9,830 nt of DNA from an uncultured Planctomycetaceae bacterium (GTDB lineage Bacteria > Planctomycetota > Planctomycetia > Pirellulales > Pirellulaceae). The stretch lies in the NCBI GenBank assembly GCA_903927685.1, contig CAIYOB010000012.1, forward strand, positions 1-9,830, written 5' to 3'. Position 1 is the stretch's first letter. Every line of letters starts with the position of its first letter. Shown piece after piece: positions 1-6,112 of the stretch. The position numbers and the translations under genes are program-made. The notes beneath the pieces were generated by a model that searched no databases, was not told the origin of the DNA, and worked only from the letters and a program-made list of their open reading frames with translations.

Positions 1-771
1 GCACAAGTTGTAATCCGGGATGTACAGCCGCGACTCGTACTGGATGCTGCCCAGGGAGTAACAGGTGTAAGGGTAGGCCCAGAACGTGCCACGGTTGGTG
101 GTGGTCGTGGTCATATATTCGCCCACCGCCAGCGTATTCGAAGTACCGTCCAGGACGCTGCCCATGTTCTCGTAGGTCAAGCCGGCACTGCCCACGGTGT
201 GAAGAATGCCTTTTTCCTTCTCGTTCAATCCCTGGGTCTGCCACTGATTGCAGTCGAAATAGCCGTCGTTGCGGCCGATTCCGGTGACACCGCGGTACGA
301 GGAGTGCCGGTAAGCCTTATTCACCAGGGCGCCGCTGCCGGGATTTTCCAGTTTCAGCGCGTTGATGTCCGACGGACAGTTGAAGCTGGCGACGATCTCC
401 TGGACCGGGCAGGGTTCGCCGTTGACGGGGTTCGGATTCGGCTGATCCTCGAGGAACAGCTTCCAGTCGAACTTGTCAAACAGCGCCGACTGTTCGATGA
501 ACGGCAAGATCGAAATGCACCAGTTGGAATTGCTCTTGGTGCCGCAGCAGTTGCCCACGGTGACGTTACCGGCCGGGAAGAACTTGTTGATGTCATGATA
601 GTTCTGCAGCGCGACCCCGCACTGCTTCAAATTGTTGATACACTGCGTTCGGCGGGCCGCTTCGCGGGCCGCTTGGATGGCTGGCAGCAGGAGTGCGACC
701 AGGATTCCGATGATGGCAATCACCACCAACAATTCGACCAGGGTGAACCCCTTTTTCCGAGACAAGCACAT
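1..771 (-). CDS. DUF1559 domain pseudopilin-like protein, partial (3' end outside window)
   Basis: The first 257 residues are visible and the frame is open at the window edge. The N-terminus is a type IV prepilin-like signal: a short basic leader (MCLSRKKG), a predicted cleavage site between G8 and F9, glutamate at +5 (E13), then a hydrophobic helix to about residue 30. The block [11 protein letters not shown] (31-41) and CINNLKQ (44-50) is the hallmark of planctomycete DUF1559 (SBP_bac_10) proteins. Further family features are [11 protein letters not shown] (208-218) and many cysteines. The usual C-terminal DGSV-type motif must lie beyond the edge. By family, it should be exported through a type II secretion/pilin-like route or stay anchored by the helix; the function of the family is unknown. 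The ATG at 771 is preceded by AAGGAG (783-778) with 6-nt spacing. A strong promoter lies about 170 bp upstream. Planctomycetes carry many paralogues, so the role of this copy cannot be named. Confidence 0.93.
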   Translation of the reverse strand, partial: MCLSRKKGFTLVELLVVIAIIGILVALLLPAIQAAREAARRTQCINNLKQCGVALQNYHDINKFFPAGNVTVGNCCGTKSNSNWCISILPFIEQSALFDKFDWKLFLEDQPNPNPVNGEPCPVQEIVASFNCPSDINALKLENPGSGALVNKAYRHSSYRGVTGIGRNDGYFDCNQWQTQGLNEKEKGILHTVGSAGLTYENMGSVLDGTSNTLAVGEYMTTTTTNRGTFWAYPYTCYSLGSIQYESRLYIPDYNLC

Positions 772-777
772 GACACG

Positions 778-783
778 CTCCTT
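778..783 (-). promoter_or_regulatory. Ribosome binding site of the DUF1559 gene
   Basis: AAGGAG lies 6 nt before the ATG at 771 and fixes this start. It directly precedes the prepilin-type leader peptide. Confidence 0.8.
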
Positions 784-938
784 AAGAAAGGACAAAAAAA
801 GACCGCCGCCACAAGGCACTCGCCAGCCGCGCAGGATCACGTGAATGCGCCCGGCGAGCCACAAACCGCCAAGTCGTCCCACCCCGGATTGCCAAGAATA
901 TGGCAGTGAGGTAGGGACAGAGTACCGCGCATTGATTG

Positions 939-968
939 ATTCTAGGGTCCGGCTCAACCGCCTGACAA
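939..968 (-). promoter_or_regulatory. Sigma70-like promoter of the DUF1559 gene
   Basis: On the minus strand TTGTCA (968-963, five of six matches to the -35 consensus) is followed after 18 nt by TAGAAT (944-939, five of six to the -10 consensus). Transcription would start near 932, giving a leader of about 160 nt before the DUF1559 start at 771. No other close match was seen between the two genes. The assignment rests on consensus similarity alone. Confidence 0.6.
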
Positions 969-1036
969 CAGGGGATTTGCATTTCTGGCAGGAAATTGGG
1001 GGATTGTCCGTCGTCGAATCGGTTCCGCGAGTCCGC

Positions 1037-1060
1037 CTTGGTCTCTTGTCCGACCAAGAG
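1037..1060 (-). terminator. Possible hairpin terminator without T tract, behind oxidoreductase gene
   Basis: Two mutually exclusive stems overlap here: CTTGGTC/GACCAAG (1037-1043 with 1052-1058) and CTCTTG/CAAGAG (1043-1048 with 1055-1060). They lie about 35-60 bp past the stop of the minus-strand oxidoreductase and upstream of the next promoter, where a terminator is expected. No T run follows, so it is not a classical intrinsic terminator. Confidence 0.3.
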
Positions 1061-1070
1061 TGGCTTTGCC

Positions 1071-1093
1071 CCCGGATCCAGCCAGATCCGAGG
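1071..1093 (-). terminator. Hairpin immediately after oxidoreductase stop codon
   Basis: CGGATC (1073-1078) and GATCCG (1085-1090) form a 6-bp stem with a 6-nt loop, extendable by two GC pairs across a bulge. It begins just after the TGA at 1097-1095. No T tract follows. It could protect the mRNA 3' end or help stop transcription together with the hairpin at 1037-1060. Confidence 0.3.
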
Positions 1094-1094
1094 G

Positions 1095-1727
1095 TCACCG
1101 CTTCATCATTTTGAACGCGCATTCGCCGCCCCAGCCGCCGAAGATCGCCAAGTGGATGTACAGCATCGACATCGCTTCCAGGTAGCGAGCGTTTCGCAGC
1201 GGACCGGCGTCGACCGGCTCCATGTCCACATCGACGGTCAGTTGGCGAACGGTGGCTTTAGCCGCTTCGTCGTCGCCACAATAGAACATGGTCGCCTGCT
1301 GGCCCCCGTAGGCCGGGTTGACCATGGTCGCGTCGCTGACCGTGTTGAACGCTTTGACGACGCTCGCCCCCGGCGCCCAGGCGGCGATCTGTTCGGCCGC
1401 CGACGGCGCTTCGCCCAGCGCCAGCCCGGAAAAGTCCGCCTTGATGGGGTTGATACAGTCCAGCAAGATCTTGCCCTCCAACGGGCCGAGCGATGCGATG
1501 ACTTCGCGGGTGGCATTCCAGGGGATGGCCAGCAGGATCACCGGCGCCGCAGCCGCCGCCTCGCGGACGCCCGTCGCCGCTGCGTTGGTTCCCGACTTCT
1601 GCAGGACGCTTTGGACTTCCGCGCTGCTGCTGTCCCGCACGCCGTACACCACGCGATGGCCCTTGGCTGCCCACCGCGGCCCCAACGCACCGCCGACCCG
1701 TCCCGTTCCCAAAATGGCAAGATCCAT
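1095..1727 (-). CDS. NAD(P)-binding oxidoreductase, F420-dependent NADP reductase family (COG2085)
   Basis: This 210-residue protein is a compact Rossmann-fold enzyme. [10 protein letters not shown] (7-16) after a short first strand is the dinucleotide-binding loop. GVRD (29-32) at the end of the second strand fits recognition of the NADP 2'-phosphate. LLAIPW (65-70), the DCINP segment (90-94) and VVKAFNT (123-129) are typical of the F420_oxidored (PF03807) family with COG2085. The length matches this family (about 200-220). Archaeal and actinobacterial members pass hydride between NADPH and coenzyme F420. Many bacterial members have no proven F420 link, and no F420 biosynthesis gene is visible here, so the substrate is unknown. 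ATG at 1727 follows AAGGA (1741-1737) by 9 nt. The gene stands alone on the minus strand, divergent from the TM2 gene, with hairpins after its stop. Predicted cytoplasmic. Confidence 0.88.
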   Translation of the reverse strand: MDLAILGTGRVGGALGPRWAAKGHRVVYGVRDSSSAEVQSVLQKSGTNAAATGVREAAAAAPVILLAIPWNATREVIASLGPLEGKILLDCINPIKADFSGLALGEAPSAAEQIAAWAPGASVVKAFNTVSDATMVNPAYGGQQATMFYCGDDEAAKATVRQLTVDVDMEPVDAGPLRNARYLEAMSMLYIHLAIFGGWGGECAFKMMKR

Positions 1728-1839
1728 GTTCCCGTATCCTTGGTTGACCGCAAACTTGAACTGACAGCTGGTAGCCTGTGCCGCGAATCTTGCCCCATTC
1801 CGGCGGTTTCGACAAGGGGCTATCTTGGAAGGGCAAGAT

Positions 1840-1855
1840 CGTCCGCTGGCGGACG
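1840..1855 (+). repeat. Perfect 16-bp inverted repeat in the TM2 gene leader
   Basis: CGTCCGC (1840-1846) and GCGGACG (1849-1855) are perfect inverted arms around a 2-bp centre. As RNA this would fold as a 6-bp stem with a CTGG loop. It lies 45 bp before the TM2 start codon in the 173-bp divergent region between the oxidoreductase and TM2 genes. It may be a regulator binding site or a leader hairpin. No clear promoter hexamers were found beside it. Confidence 0.45.
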
Positions 1856-1900
1856 AATACCGGACAAACGGCCCATCCGTCCCTTGCCGAGGCCACCGCG

Positions 1901-2308
1901 ATGAACCAGACCAACGACACGCACCGGAAATCCGTCGGTTATCTCCTCTGGATCTTCGGCTTCACCGGAGCGCACCGGTTCTACTACGGCAAACCGTTGA
2001 CGGGCACGCTGTGGTTCTTCACCCTGGGCCTGCTCGGCATCGGCTGGCTAATCGACTTGTTCCTGATTCCCGGCCTGGACCGTCAGGCCGACCTGCGATA
2101 CCAGGCCGGCCGGACGGATTACACGGTGGCTTGGCTCCTGCTGACCTTCCTGGGCCTGCTGGGCCTGCACCGCTTCTATCTGGGCAAGATCGTCACGGGG
2201 ATCCTGTACCTGCTGAGCGGCGGCCTGTTCGGGCTGGGAATCCTGTACGACTTCTGGACGCTGAACGAACAGGTCAGCCAGTTGAATCACCGCGACTTGT
2301 TCCGCTAG
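1901..2308 (+). CDS. Tandem TM2 domain membrane protein
   Basis: This 135-residue protein consists almost wholly of two TM2 domains (PF05154). The first runs from about residue 10 to 56 and the second from about 74 to 121. Each has a hydrophobic helix, the hallmark turn (GAHRFYYG at 23-30; GLHRFYLG at 88-95), a second helix, and the acidic end (WLIDL at 49-53; ILYDF at 114-118). Four membrane helices are therefore predicted. TM2 proteins usually have a single domain; their biochemical function is unknown in bacteria. I chose ATG 1901 over an in-frame ATG at 1778 because GAGG (1889-1892) sits 8 nt before it, the TM2 similarity starts just after it, and the extension looks non-coding. It is the only complete plus-strand gene and faces the glutamine synthetase gene tail to tail. 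Its stop is TAG in a shared CTAG. Confidence 0.88.
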   Translation: MNQTNDTHRKSVGYLLWIFGFTGAHRFYYGKPLTGTLWFFTLGLLGIGWLIDLFLIPGLDRQADLRYQAGRTDYTVAWLLLTFLGLLGLHRFYLGKIVTGILYLLSGGLFGLGILYDFWTLNEQVSQLNHRDLFR

Positions 2309-3747
2309 AACTGGCTCCACAGGGACTGGTTGGTCACCTCGTGGTGGAAGCGGACTTCGGCCGTCTTGACGATATTGCCCAATTCCCGCGGCGACCGATG
2401 GGCGGCGGCCAGTTTCCGCTCGACGTACCGCTCCTGGGTCCGCGGACCCAGCATTTGCGTCACGAAATGGCTGGACTGGAACGCCTCGATCGCCTCGTAG
2501 ATATTGCTCGGCAGGAAGCTGGCCCGCGTCTTGCGCTGCTCGGAGGTCAGCTCTTCCGTCAGCGGTCCCTTGAGGCCGGTCCACAAGAGGGCATAGAACG
2601 ACAGGTAGGGATTCGAGTCCGGCGCGACGGCCCGCATTTCGATCCGAGCCGTATGCTCGTTGCCCAGCGGGATGCGGACCATCGACGTCCGGTCGACGGC
2701 CGACGCTTTGATCTGGTTCGGCGCTTCGAAGTGGGGGTCCAATCGCCGGTACGCATTGACGCTGGAATTCAGGATCAGGCAGATATCGTTGGCATTGTGC
2801 AGCAGGCGATCGATGAAGCTCCACGCCAGCGGAGACATGCCGTCTTCGCCGTTGGCGGCATGGAACAGGTTCTTGCCGTCCTGGGCCAGGGACATGTTGC
2901 AGTGCATGCCGCTGCCGTTGATGCCCGCGATCGGCTTGGGTAGAAAGCTGGCCGTCAGGCCCATGTTGGCGGCCACCTGCCGTGCTGTCAGCTTGTACAA
3001 CTGCAGTTGGTCCGCCGCCAGCAGGGCATCGCAGTAGCGGTAATTCAGCTCGAACTGCGAAGGCGCAACTTCCGGATGGTCCTTTTCGTTTTCAAAGCCC
3101 AAAGCCCGCTGGGCCTCAGCCAGTGCGTCGATGAACAGCTTCAGGTCGTCCTTGGGCAGCGAATTGAAGTACCCGCCGCTGGACACCAGTTGAAAACCTT
3201 CGGAGGCCAAGTAATTCTGCTCGGCGTTCAGGCCCTCAAATACGAATCCTTCGCACTCGACAGACACGTTGGCCACCATGCCGTCCCGGGCTTGCAGTTC
3301 ATCGGTCAGGACTTTCAACTGGCCACGCATGTCGGCCGGATAGGCGGCTCCGTCGCGGTCTTTGATCAGGCCGAACACGAGCACCTTGCCGGGCCCGAAG
3401 ACGTCGGAAGGCAACCAGCGGAAACTGCCCCAATCAACTTCCAGACGCAAATCGGACTCGCGGACCTGCGAGAAGCCGCGAATGGACGAACCGTCGAAGG
3501 TCAGGTTGTCGAACGACTTGAGCAGGAACCGCTTGTCGTAGTCCAGCATGTGAAAGCGGCCTTCCAGATCCGAGAAGCACACGGTCACCGCTTTCAGCCG
3601 TTTCTCGTCGCCCAGGTAGCGCGTGTAGTGTTCCTGCAGCTCAATCGCCGGGGTCCGGTTGGCGACTTTGCCTTTGGCCTCGAGGTTCAGTTCCTCCAGC
3701 TTGTCGTAAGGAATTTCCAGAAAATGCTTGATCTCGGACGCGGTCAT
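2305..3747 (-). CDS. Glutamine synthetase family protein (glnA-like, no adenylylation motif)
   Basis: At 480 residues this is a full-length type I-like glutamine synthetase, which joins ammonia to glutamate using ATP in the cytoplasm, normally as a dodecamer. The beta-grasp domain holds DGSSIRGF (85-92). The catalytic domain keeps the metal ligands E164/E166 and E226/E233, the NGSGMH loop (277-282, with the metal-binding histidine H282), NSSVNAYRR (327-335), R353 and R358, and RIEMR (368-372) with glutamate ligand E370 and R372. The regulatory NLYxLP tyrosine segment of adenylylated enzymes is absent; the corresponding stretch (about 405-425) reads RKTRASFLPSNIYEAIEAF. Control by GlnE-type adenylylation is therefore unlikely. 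Several signature blocks are divergent (CNMSL after GMH, APSQFELNY), so a related ligase acting on another amine remains possible. ATG 3747 follows GGAG (3758-3755) by 7 nt. It begins 28 bp after pyrF ends, probably in the same transcript. Confidence 0.9.
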   Translation of the reverse strand: MTASEIKHFLEIPYDKLEELNLEAKGKVANRTPAIELQEHYTRYLGDEKRLKAVTVCFSDLEGRFHMLDYDKRFLLKSFDNLTFDGSSIRGFSQVRESDLRLEVDWGSFRWLPSDVFGPGKVLVFGLIKDRDGAAYPADMRGQLKVLTDELQARDGMVANVSVECEGFVFEGLNAEQNYLASEGFQLVSSGGYFNSLPKDDLKLFIDALAEAQRALGFENEKDHPEVAPSQFELNYRYCDALLAADQLQLYKLTARQVAANMGLTASFLPKPIAGINGSGMHCNMSLAQDGKNLFHAANGEDGMSPLAWSFIDRLLHNANDICLILNSSVNAYRRLDPHFEAPNQIKASAVDRTSMVRIPLGNEHTARIEMRAVAPDSNPYLSFYALLWTGLKGPLTEELTSEQRKTRASFLPSNIYEAIEAFQSSHFVTQMLGPRTQERYVERKLAAAHRSPRELGNIVKTAEVRFHHEVTNQSLWSQF

Positions 3748-3775
3748 GGAATTGCTCCAGGGAAAGGGAGAGGGG

Positions 3776-4699
3776 TTAGTTCAGCCGGCCAGCGGGTGTT
3801 TCGCTGCCCAGCTCGGCGATCATGTCGCGAGTCGCGGCCTCGACGGCCTCTTGCCAGCGTGCGTCGCCGAATCGCTCGCGGTACTCTTTTCTCGCGTGGG
3901 CGAAGATGATCGCCCGCGAGCTGTTGACGATGGCGCCCAGCCCTTGGGAATCAAAGGCTCCCGCGACGTCGCGGGCCGTGCCGCCTTGGGCGCCGTAGCC
4001 GGGCACGAGAAACCAGCTGTGCGGCATCAGGCCGCGCAACTCGGACAACTGCTGCGGGTACGTCGCGCCGGTCACCGCACCCACGGCGCCGTAGCCGCCG
4101 TCGCCTCGAGTCTGGCTCGCCAGGCTCTCGACCAGGGCGGCGACGTGCTGGTACAGGGGCCGGCCGTCAGCGCACAGATCCTGAAACAGCTTGCCGCCCG
4201 GATTCGACGTCTTGACCAGCACGAACACGCCGGCGCCACGCTGCCGGGCCACGTCGACAAACGGAGCGAGGCTGTCGTCGCCCAAGTACGGACTGACCGT
4301 CAAGGCGTCCGCGCCCCAGGGACTGGCCGGCGGGGCGCCCAGGTAGCCTTGGGCATAGGCCGTGGCCGTCGTGCCGATGTCGTTCCGCTTGCCGTCCAAC
4401 AGCACCAACAGTCCGCGGGCGTGGGCGTGGCGGATGACGTCGGCCAAAGCCAGCATGCCGGCGGGTCCCAGTTCTTCGAAGAAGGCGGCTTGCGGCTTGA
4501 CGATCGGGACCAGTGAACCGACCACGTCGATCACGCCGCAGCAGAACGTGCGATAGGCGTCGGCGACGGCCTGCAGGTCGTCCGACCGGGCGGCTTTCAG
4601 GCCCTGAGGCAAGCTGTCCGCCCGCGGGTCCAGGCCCACGAGCACGGGGTTGCGGCAGCGGCGGATCGCGGCGATCAAGCGGTCGGCAAAATGGTACAC
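3776..4699 (-). CDS. pyrF: Orotidine 5'-phosphate decarboxylase, subfamily 2
   Basis: This enzyme decarboxylates OMP to UMP, the last step of de novo pyrimidine synthesis, in the cytoplasm. From the GTG start it has 307 residues, within the 270-310 usual for subfamily 2. The TIM-barrel motifs are in order: GLDPR (22-26), VKPQ (67-70), the catalytic DGKRNDIG (102-109) with D102, K104 and D107, VKTSNPGG (162-169), the phosphate loop VPGYGAQGG (232-240), and NSSRAI (259-264) with phosphate-binding R262. The frame can also open with TTG at 4705, but AGGAG (4712-4708) would then be only 2 nt away; from GTG 4699 the spacing is 8 nt, so GTG is preferred. It lies 75 bp after the VWA metallopeptidase gene and 28 bp before the glutamine synthetase gene, on the same strand. 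No other pyr gene is present. Confidence 0.95.
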   Translation of the reverse strand: MYHFADRLIAAIRRCRNPVLVGLDPRADSLPQGLKAARSDDLQAVADAYRTFCCGVIDVVGSLVPIVKPQAAFFEELGPAGMLALADVIRHAHARGLLVLLDGKRNDIGTTATAYAQGYLGAPPASPWGADALTVSPYLGDDSLAPFVDVARQRGAGVFVLVKTSNPGGKLFQDLCADGRPLYQHVAALVESLASQTRGDGGYGAVGAVTGATYPQQLSELRGLMPHSWFLVPGYGAQGGTARDVAGAFDSQGLGAIVNSSRAIIFAHARKEYRERFGDARWQEAVEAATRDMIAELGSETPAGRLN

Positions 4700-4707
4700 G
4701 GGCAAAA

Positions 4708-4712
4708 CTCCT
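4708..4712 (-). promoter_or_regulatory. pyrF: Ribosome binding site deciding the pyrF start
   Basis: AGGAG is 8 nt from GTG 4699 and only 2 nt from the alternative TTG 4705. Normal spacing favours GTG. Confidence 0.65.
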
Positions 4713-4774
4713 GAAAAACAGCAGGCAACGGTCGCCGCCGGCGGGCCGCCAGGGCCCTTTAGTCACCGCCTCCG

Positions 4775-6112
4775 TCAGGCGAGGGGGATGATGACCAGAT
4801 CCCCGGGCTTCCAAGGCGGAATCGGTGGCGTGTGGATGTATCTCGAGCCGGCGGGCACCAGGATACCAAATACCACCGGCGTCGCGTAGCGGTGGGCCGG
4901 ATAGGGCGTCCAGCCGTCCGTCAGGACGACGATCGCATCGGGACGAGGCTTGAGATCCAGGGCCGCCTCAATGCCCGCGACCATATCCGTCCCGCCTCCT
5001 CCCGTGAGCTCCAGGTTCAGAAAGTCGGACTGCGTGAAGATCCGGATCGGCTCGTAGGCCACCGCGTCGCAGGGGATCACGGTGATCGGCGTGCGCATCG
5101 CCTCCAGCACCCCGCGGACCTCGGCCAGGCATGCCGACAGAGCTCGCGGCGAAATCGAACCCGAGGTATCGACGACACAGGCGACGCGCGCCGAGATGTC
5201 GCCTTGCAGACTGGGACGCAACAGCGGCGCGTAGGCCGCGCCGCGGCGATGAGGCCGCTGGTAGCCGTAGTCCAGCCGTCCGCCGACGCCCAACACGATC
5301 GCGCCCCGCACGCGCCGCCGCAACTGGTCCCGCCAGTTCACGTGCGGCCGGAGGGTCTGTTCCGCCCAGCGGCTCCAGCCACCTGGCAGGTCGCCCCGCC
5401 GCGCGTGCTCTTCCATCGCCGCGGCCACGCCCTGGCGGATACTCTTCTGCTCCAGCGGCGAGACCGCCGGGGCCCGGTCCGTCAAGGGATCCAGCTCCCA
5501 AGGCCGCCCGTGGCCGTGGATCCCGCTGCCCTCGTCCCAGATGGCGTGACTTGCACCGGCCACCACGTCCAGGTCGGCGGGTAGGTGCTGGTAGTAGAAT
5601 TCGGCCAGTTTTCCCGCCGGCAGCTGGAACGCGGAGGGCAGCAGAGGCGGCCAGCGGCGGGGCGGCTCGAGGTCGGGCCATGCGGCGTCATTGATCTCCA
5701 GGTCGGCGGCGACGTTCCAGCGAACCGCCTCGGCATTGCGTTCGCACGCGCGATCGCGATGGTCCCGCAACAGGTGGGAGATTTCGTGAACCCAGACCCA
5801 AGCCAATTCCCGCAGTGCACGGTGCGGGTCACCGTGCCGGGCCAGGTCGACGACATTGGCCGGATTAAAATAAGCTCGCATGCCGCCGTCGATCGCCGCC
5901 AGCCCGGGGTAGTCTTCGCTCAGCACTAGGCGGGCGGCGAACAGAGCCGGGGCGAACCAGGGGAGCTTTTCCGCCGCATACGCCCGGGCCATCCGCAACG
6001 CCTGCTCGGCCTGCGCGCGGACCGCGGGATCCGGCGCGGCACCGCCCCCTGTCTCCGGCCCCGCCGCGGGATCGGGCGGCGGCACAATCGGCTGCCGCGG
6101 CTCACTGGTCAT
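4775..6112 (-). CDS. Predicted metallopeptidase with VWA-like domain (DUF2201/COG3864 type)
   Basis: This 445-residue protein has two parts. After a proline-rich start (1-30), the N-terminal domain (about 31-290) carries a zinc-peptidase motif HEISH (H109, E110, H113) followed by WNVAADLEIND (132-142), as in DUF2201 proteins. The C-terminal domain (about 305-445) is VWA-like with a full metal-ion adhesion site: DTSGS (315-319), T375 in GGGGTD, and D399 in LTDG. Such proteins occur beside MoxR-type AAA+ ATPases; the pair is thought to act in protein complex maturation or remodelling, but substrates are unknown. No signal peptide or membrane helix is seen, so it is likely cytoplasmic. The start ATG overlaps the end of the ATPase gene by 11 bp, and GGGAG (6123-6119) lies 6 nt before it inside that gene, which suggests coupled translation. 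Family assignment is firm; actual proteolysis is not shown. Confidence 0.9.
   Translation of the reverse strand: MTSEPRQPIVPPPDPAAGPETGGGAAPDPAVRAQAEQALRMARAYAAEKLPWFAPALFAARLVLSEDYPGLAAIDGGMRAYFNPANVVDLARHGDPHRALRELAWVWVHEISHLLRDHRDRACERNAEAVRWNVAADLEINDAAWPDLEPPRRWPPLLPSAFQLPAGKLAEFYYQHLPADLDVVAGASHAIWDEGSGIHGHGRPWELDPLTDRAPAVSPLEQKSIRQGVAAAMEEHARRGDLPGGWSRWAEQTLRPHVNWRDQLRRRVRGAIVLGVGGRLDYGYQRPHRRGAAYAPLLRPSLQGDISARVACVVDTSGSISPRALSACLAEVRGVLEAMRTPITVIPCDAVAYEPIRIFTQSDFLNLELTGGGGTDMVAGIEAALDLKPRPDAIVVLTDGWTPYPAHRYATPVVFGILVPAGSRYIHTPPIPPWKPGDLVIIPLA

Larger units (their letters stand above)
772..1094. other. Intergenic region with DUF1559 promoter and long leader
   Basis: This 323-bp stretch has no convincing gene. 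It holds two hairpins next to the end of the oxidoreductase gene (1071-1093 and 1037-1060), a minus-strand promoter (939-968) and a predicted leader of about 160 nt for the DUF1559 gene. The leader contains a small inverted repeat (TGCCA/TGGCA at 890-905), a run of seven T on the minus strand (795-801) and the AAGGAG ribosome binding site (783-778). The short ATTGATTGATT repeat (931-941) lies at the expected transcription start. Open frames across it look like chance frames of GC-rich DNA. Confidence 0.7.

Noticed and set aside
199..909. Plus-strand 236-codon frame opposite the DUF1559 gene
   Set aside because: The minus strand encodes an unmistakable DUF1559 N-terminus; the plus frame runs through its start, leader and ribosome binding site.
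1095..1727. Evidence for coenzyme F420 metabolism
   Set aside because: Only the family name suggests it; no F420 biosynthesis or other F420-dependent gene is in the window.
1258..1920. 220-codon minus-strand frame overlapping the oxidoreductase in another frame
   Set aside because: The oxidoreductase frame has a clear Rossmann motif and ribosome binding site; this one is glycine/arginine-rich and crosses the divergent promoter region.
1825..2943. Long plus-strand frame (372 codons) across the TM2 gene and the glutamine synthetase gene
   Set aside because: It is antisense to clear genes, is rich in R, P, D and G as expected of GC-rich shadow frames, and shows no recognisable domain.
3007..4516. 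Plus-strand frames opposite the glutamine synthetase and pyrF genes
   Set aside because: They mirror the codon periodicity of the conserved minus-strand genes and match no family I know.
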